From NCBI RefSeq assembly GCF_016862375.1, contig NZ_BOMV01000089.1, forward strand, positions 1 through 64,000: a DNA stretch of 64,000 nucleotides, read 5' to 3'. This stretch comes from Paractinoplanes rishiriensis. Lineage in GTDB: Bacteria > Actinomycetota > Actinomycetes > Mycobacteriales > Micromonosporaceae. Below are positions 60,905 through 64,000 of the stretch, one piece after another. The first letter of the stretch is position 1, and each line of letters starts with the position of its first letter. Under the pieces are notes generated by a model that was not told the origin of the DNA, made no database searches, and saw only the letters and a list, made by a program, of their open reading frames with translations. Made by a program: the position numbers and the translations under genes.

Positions 60905-60910
60905 GTGGGG

Positions 60911-61597
60911 ATGGCAACCAGGGCGTCCCGGCCGCCGCTGACCCGCGAACGCGTGCTGGCCGCGGCGGTCGGCCTGGCCGACTCGGACGGGCTCAACGCG
61001 CTGACCATGCGCCGGCTGGCCGGCATCCTCGACGTGGAGGCGATGTCGCTCTACCACCACCTGCCCGCCAAGGAGGCCCTGCTCGACGGGGTGGCCGAGA
61101 CGGTGGTCGCCGAGATCTGCGCCGCGGCGAGCGGGGTGGGCGCTGACGACTGGCGGGCGTCGCTGCGCGGCCAGTTCCTGGCCGCCCGCCAGGTGATGCT
61201 GCGCCATCCGTGGGCGCCCGGCCTGCTCGGCACGCGCCGGTCCATCCCAATGGGCCTGTACGCGTACTACGACCGCATCGTCGGCACGCTGACCGGGGCC
61301 GGGTTCTCGCACCGGCTGGCGCATCGCGCGCTGCACGCGTTCGGGAGCCTGCCGCTGGGTTTCGCCCAGGAGACCTTCAGCCCGGCGGCCTCCGGCGGCG
61401 CCCTGGAACCCGAGTCGGCCGAGGCGGACCTCGCGGCGATGGCGGCGGTGGTGCCCCACCTGATGGCGATGATGCACGCCGAGATGCACGCGGCGACCGA
61501 TCCGGTGCTGGGCTGGTGCGACAGCCAGACCGAGTTCGAGTTCACCGTGGACCTGTTGCTCGACGGCCTCGACCGGCTGCGCAGCGCGGACGGCTGA
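60911..61597 (+). CDS. TetR family transcriptional regulator (TetR_C type)
   Basis: A 228-aa repressor. The HTH part is LTRERVLAAAVGLADSDGLN, ALTMRRLAGILDVEAMSLYH, HLPAKEALLDGVAETV. The TetR_C ligand-binding domain follows, with HPWAPGLLGTRRSIPMGLYA and LGFAQETFSP. ATG 60911 has no ribosome site and fits a leaderless message. It probably represses the divergent DUF4386 gene and itself. Confidence 0.92.
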   Translation: MATRASRPPLTRERVLAAAVGLADSDGLNALTMRRLAGILDVEAMSLYHHLPAKEALLDGVAETVVAEICAAASGVGADDWRASLRGQFLAARQVMLRHPWAPGLLGTRRSIPMGLYAYYDRIVGTLTGAGFSHRLAHRALHAFGSLPLGFAQETFSPAASGGALEPESAEADLAAMAAVVPHLMAMMHAEMHAATDPVLGWCDSQTEFEFTVDLLLDGLDRLRSADG

Positions 61598-61636
61598 ACC
61601 CTTCTTCCGGGTGACGCGTCGAGCGCGCCGGCTGAG

Positions 61637-61642
61637 TAGGGT
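61637..61642 (+). promoter_or_regulatory. putative -10 element (TAGGGT) upstream of the AraC gene
   Basis: TAGGGT in GAGTAGGGTCTGG fits TANNNT and would start a transcript near 61649, giving a leader of about 40 nt with GGGAGA before ATG 61690. Confidence 0.35.
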
Positions 61643-61689
61643 CTGGCGGTAGGAGTGTTTGACGTCGCGCGAGACTCGCGGGAGATCGC

Positions 61690-62688
61690 ATGACGGGCGA
61701 AAGCGTGAGCACCGGGATGGTGCCGGTCGAGCGGGTGGAGACGGCGACCCGCGAGATGGACGCGGTCGTCGACCTGATATCCCGGGTCTACGTGCCGCAC
61801 CGGGCCTGGTTCCGGTGTCCCGATCCGGCGCTGGTCAGCGCCACGATGCGCACCGCGATGGCGGGCTCGCTCAACGTCGCGGCGCTCAACTGGTCCGGTG
61901 CGGAGTGGCACACCACCGAATCGGCGCCGGACGGGCGCCCGATCGGGATGGCCGCGCTACGCGGGTGCGGCGAGCTGGCCACCGGGCGGGACTCGCACAC
62001 CTTCACCGCCGGGGAGGTGTTCCTGGTGCCGCCGGACGAGCCGTTCACGTTCTTCGGCGACGACTGCGACTTCGCGATGGTGCAGGTGCCCTGGGAGGCG
62101 GTGGCCGACCTGGCCGCGGAACACGCTGACATGCCGGGCGTGGAGCTGCGGTTCGAGTCGATGGGCCCGCTGTCGCCGGACCAGCAGCAGATCTTCACCA
62201 GCACCTCGCGGTTCCTCTGTGACCAGTTGGTCGGCTCCGGCGCCAGCGAGATCCACCCGCTGGTGATCCAGGAGATGACCCGGGTTGCGGCCGCGGCGCT
62301 GCTGGAGACGTTCCCGAACACCGCCATGTCCGCGTTCTACCTGCGCGGCGCGGGCTGGGTGCCGCCGGCCGCGGTCCGCGCCGCCGCGGAGTTCATCGAG
62401 GCGCACGCCGACCAGCCGATCACGACGGCGCAGATCGCCGTGGCGGCCGGGCTCAGCGCGCGCCGGCTGCAACACGCCTTCCACCGTCATCTCGACACCA
62501 CCGTGACCGGATACCTGCGCCGGGTCCGGCTGGAACGCGCCCGCCAGGATCTGGCGGCGGCCGACCCGCGCGGCGGCCTCACCGTGGAAACCGCCGCCGG
62601 CCGCTGGGGCTGGGCCAACCCGGCCCAGTTCGTCCTCGCCTACCGTCGCCGGTTCGGCGTGTCACCCGGCGAAACCCTCAACAGATAG
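61690..62688 (+). CDS. AraC family transcriptional regulator
   Basis: A 332-aa regulator with an N-terminal cupin-like AraC_binding_2 domain (LNVAALNWSGAEWHTTESAP, HTFTAGEVFLVPPDEPFTFF) and a C-terminal double HTH: ITTAQIAVAAGLSARRLQHA, FHRHLDTTVTGYLRRVRLER and WGWANPAQFVLAYRRRFGVS, then PGETL. The second gene, 8 bp downstream, is another AraC protein in the same orientation, so both may come from one transcript. Ligand and targets are unknown. Confidence 0.93.
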   Translation: MTGESVSTGMVPVERVETATREMDAVVDLISRVYVPHRAWFRCPDPALVSATMRTAMAGSLNVAALNWSGAEWHTTESAPDGRPIGMAALRGCGELATGRDSHTFTAGEVFLVPPDEPFTFFGDDCDFAMVQVPWEAVADLAAEHADMPGVELRFESMGPLSPDQQQIFTSTSRFLCDQLVGSGASEIHPLVIQEMTRVAAAALLETFPNTAMSAFYLRGAGWVPPAAVRAAAEFIEAHADQPITTAQIAVAAGLSARRLQHAFHRHLDTTVTGYLRRVRLERARQDLAAADPRGGLTVETAAGRWGWANPAQFVLAYRRRFGVSPGETLNR

Positions 62689-62696
62689 GGGTCGTC

Positions 62697-63647
62697 GTGG
62701 GCCAGGTCTTCAAGACTACGGAGATCGAGCTCGCCGAGCACATCCTCGGGGACAGCTACGGCGGCGGCATCCGCATCGACGCCGACCGTGGCGACACCAG
62801 GCTCCGCCTGGACCTGACCCCGATCACGCCGGGCGTGCGGCTCGACCAGATCAATCTCGGCCTTGATTTCGGGCTGCGCGCCAACCCGCTCGGTGTGGTG
62901 GTGATCTGCCACGTCCGGGCCGGGAGCGTCGTCTACCCGGGTGGCTGCCACGAGCGCGGCTACGGGCCGGGCGACGCCTTCATCCCGGTGCCGCACGACC
63001 ACGCGTACACGGCCGTCTGCCAGGGGACCGACTTCACCACGGCGGTCCTCGACCCGGACCTGCCCGGCCGGATCGCCGAGACGGCGCCGGGCCGCACGCC
63101 GGCACCGGTCCGGTTCACCAGCGACGTGCCGGTGTCGCCGCAGGCCGCCCGGATCTGGGGCCGGACCCACGCGTTCGTCCGGGCCACCTTCACCGATCTC
63201 CGGGCCGAGGCGTACCCGCTGATCGCCGACGGCGCGGCCCGGCTGCTGGTGGCCACCGCGCTGGCGGTCTTCCCGAACAACCGGCTGACCGACCCGACCA
63301 TCGAGGACCGGCACGACGCCAACCCGGTGGCGCTGCGGCGGGCGATCGCGTTCATCGACGACAACGCACACCGCACGATCACCGTCGCCGACATCGCCGC
63401 CAGCGCGTTCGTGACCGTCCGCGCCATCCAACTGGCCTTCCGCAGTCACCTGAACACCACGCCGATGGCCTACCTGCGCCGGGTGCGGCTCGAGGCGGTG
63501 CACCAGGCCCTGCGCGCCGCCGATCCGGCCACCACCAGCGTCATCGAGGTCGCCATGCGGTGGGGCTTCAGCAACCAGAGCCGGTTCGTCGCGACCTACC
63601 GCGCCGCGTACGGGATCTCGCCCGCCGCCACCCTGCGCCGCCACTGA
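62697..63647 (+). CDS. AraC family transcriptional regulator (second of a tandem pair)
   Basis: A 316-aa regulator from GTG 62697. The N-terminal domain is of the AraC_binding_2 type (VVICHVRAGSVVYPGGCHER, GYGPGDAFIPVPHDHAYTAV). The C-terminal HTH is ITVADIAASAFVTVRAIQLA, FRSHLNTTPMAYLRRVRLEA and MRWGFSNQSRFVATYRAAYG, then ISPAATLRRH. It shares general layout with the preceding AraC gene, consistent with an old duplication, but the sequences differ clearly in the sensor half. Confidence 0.93.
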   Translation: MGQVFKTTEIELAEHILGDSYGGGIRIDADRGDTRLRLDLTPITPGVRLDQINLGLDFGLRANPLGVVVICHVRAGSVVYPGGCHERGYGPGDAFIPVPHDHAYTAVCQGTDFTTAVLDPDLPGRIAETAPGRTPAPVRFTSDVPVSPQAARIWGRTHAFVRATFTDLRAEAYPLIADGAARLLVATALAVFPNNRLTDPTIEDRHDANPVALRRAIAFIDDNAHRTITVADIAASAFVTVRAIQLAFRSHLNTTPMAYLRRVRLEAVHQALRAADPATTSVIEVAMRWGFSNQSRFVATYRAAYGISPAATLRRH

Positions 63648-63736
63648 CCGCCGCCAGGCGTGGTGGATGTCGAGAACCGCGCGGCAGCTCCGTCTCCCGG
63701 GTGGAAGGCTGCTCAACCACTGGAGGGAGACCCGGC

Positions 63737-64000
63737 ATGACGATCCGCCGGATGGACAACGTTCTCATCGTCGTCGAGGACATCGACGCGGTCATCGCGT
63801 TCTTCGTCGAGCTCGGCATGGAACTGGAGGGCAGGGGCCCGGTCGAGGGCCGCTGGGTGGAACAGGTCATCGGCATCGGCGACGTCCGGCAGGAGATCGC
63901 GATGCTGCGCACCCCGGACGGCCAGGGCAAAATCGAGCTGACGACGTTCCACCAGCCGCGGGCGGTCCGCAGCGAGCCGGCCGACGCGCCGGTCAACACG
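63737..64000 (+). CDS. VOC family protein, cut by the right edge
   Basis: The first 88 codons read MTIRRMDNVLIVVEDIDAVI, AFFVELGMELEGRGPVEGRW and IAMLRTPDGQGKIELTTFHQ. This is a full first VOC module and the start of the second. ATG 63737 follows GGAGGGAGA. Its end and metal ligands lie outside the window. VOC proteins include glyoxalases, dioxygenases and antibiotic-binding proteins. Confidence 0.88.
   Translation, partial: MTIRRMDNVLIVVEDIDAVIAFFVELGMELEGRGPVEGRWVEQVIGIGDVRQEIAMLRTPDGQGKIELTTFHQPRAVRSEPADAPVNT

Overview
The window is very GC-rich, densely packed chromosomal DNA. Codon use, many GTG starts, ATGA/GTGA gene overlaps, leaderless promoters (TANNNT six or seven bases before the start codon) and gene families (seleno-formate dehydrogenase, MEDS-domain regulators, short Rho, NACHT proteins with long repeat tails) point to an actinobacterium, most likely Micromonosporaceae (Actinoplanes-like). 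The family-level placement is inference.

Left edge to 10 kb: broken or accessory DNA. It holds a partial VOC gene, an RCC1-repeat fragment, a divergent beta-lactamase-fold hydrolase/TetR pair around a perfect 17-bp operator, an IS1380-type transposase remnant, a MerR/alpha-beta-hydrolase operon, a tRNA-3'-end-like scar joined to a 5'-truncated radical-SAM gene, and a two-gene cassette made of a NACHT-LRR STAND NTPase and an uncharacterised alpha-helical protein. This cassette is the best candidate for a defence system here.

10-24 kb: an FAD monooxygenase with three CAACA-NN-TGTTG operators, then a formate dehydrogenase operon. The catalytic subunit reads an in-frame UGA as selenocysteine (residue 190), with a SECIS-like hairpin 14 nt downstream. 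It is followed by an Fe-S subunit, a 26-codon linker ORF and an NrfD membrane subunit. A decayed OFA-type MFS transporter, TPR and GIDE-like proteins and a P-loop kinase follow. Next is an arsenic unit: arsM driven past three TTYGACA-NN-YGTCRAA boxes, with a divergent ArsR that has lost its N-terminal core. Then come a lipid kinase, a metallophosphoesterase and a pair of uncharacterised proteins, one carrying variable-number-like repeats.

24-41 kb: an FAD oxidase, GNAT, LacI with a divergent secreted beta-helix protein, a glycolipid-binding protein, a short Rho paralogue, a two-gene module of unknown function (one member methyltransferase-like), small metabolic and resistance-type enzymes, two pseudogenes (Nudix, glycosyltransferase), a GT4/GT2 pair and an LCP cell-wall ligase.

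41-51 kb: a MEDS-STAS / MEDS-HATPase partner-switching pair, an APC permease, TetR and ArsR-type regulators with a serine hydrolase, and a complete chvE-mmsA-mmsB sugar ABC operon ending in a strong terminator.

51-64 kb: a 1,920-aa membrane NACHT ATPase with a very long alpha-solenoid tail, a PadR/ABC exporter operon with paired 11-bp palindromes, a DUF4386 membrane protein divergent from a TetR regulator with two direct operators, two AraC regulators, and a VOC gene cut by the right edge. No complete tRNA, no rRNA, no CRISPR array and no intact insertion sequence were seen.
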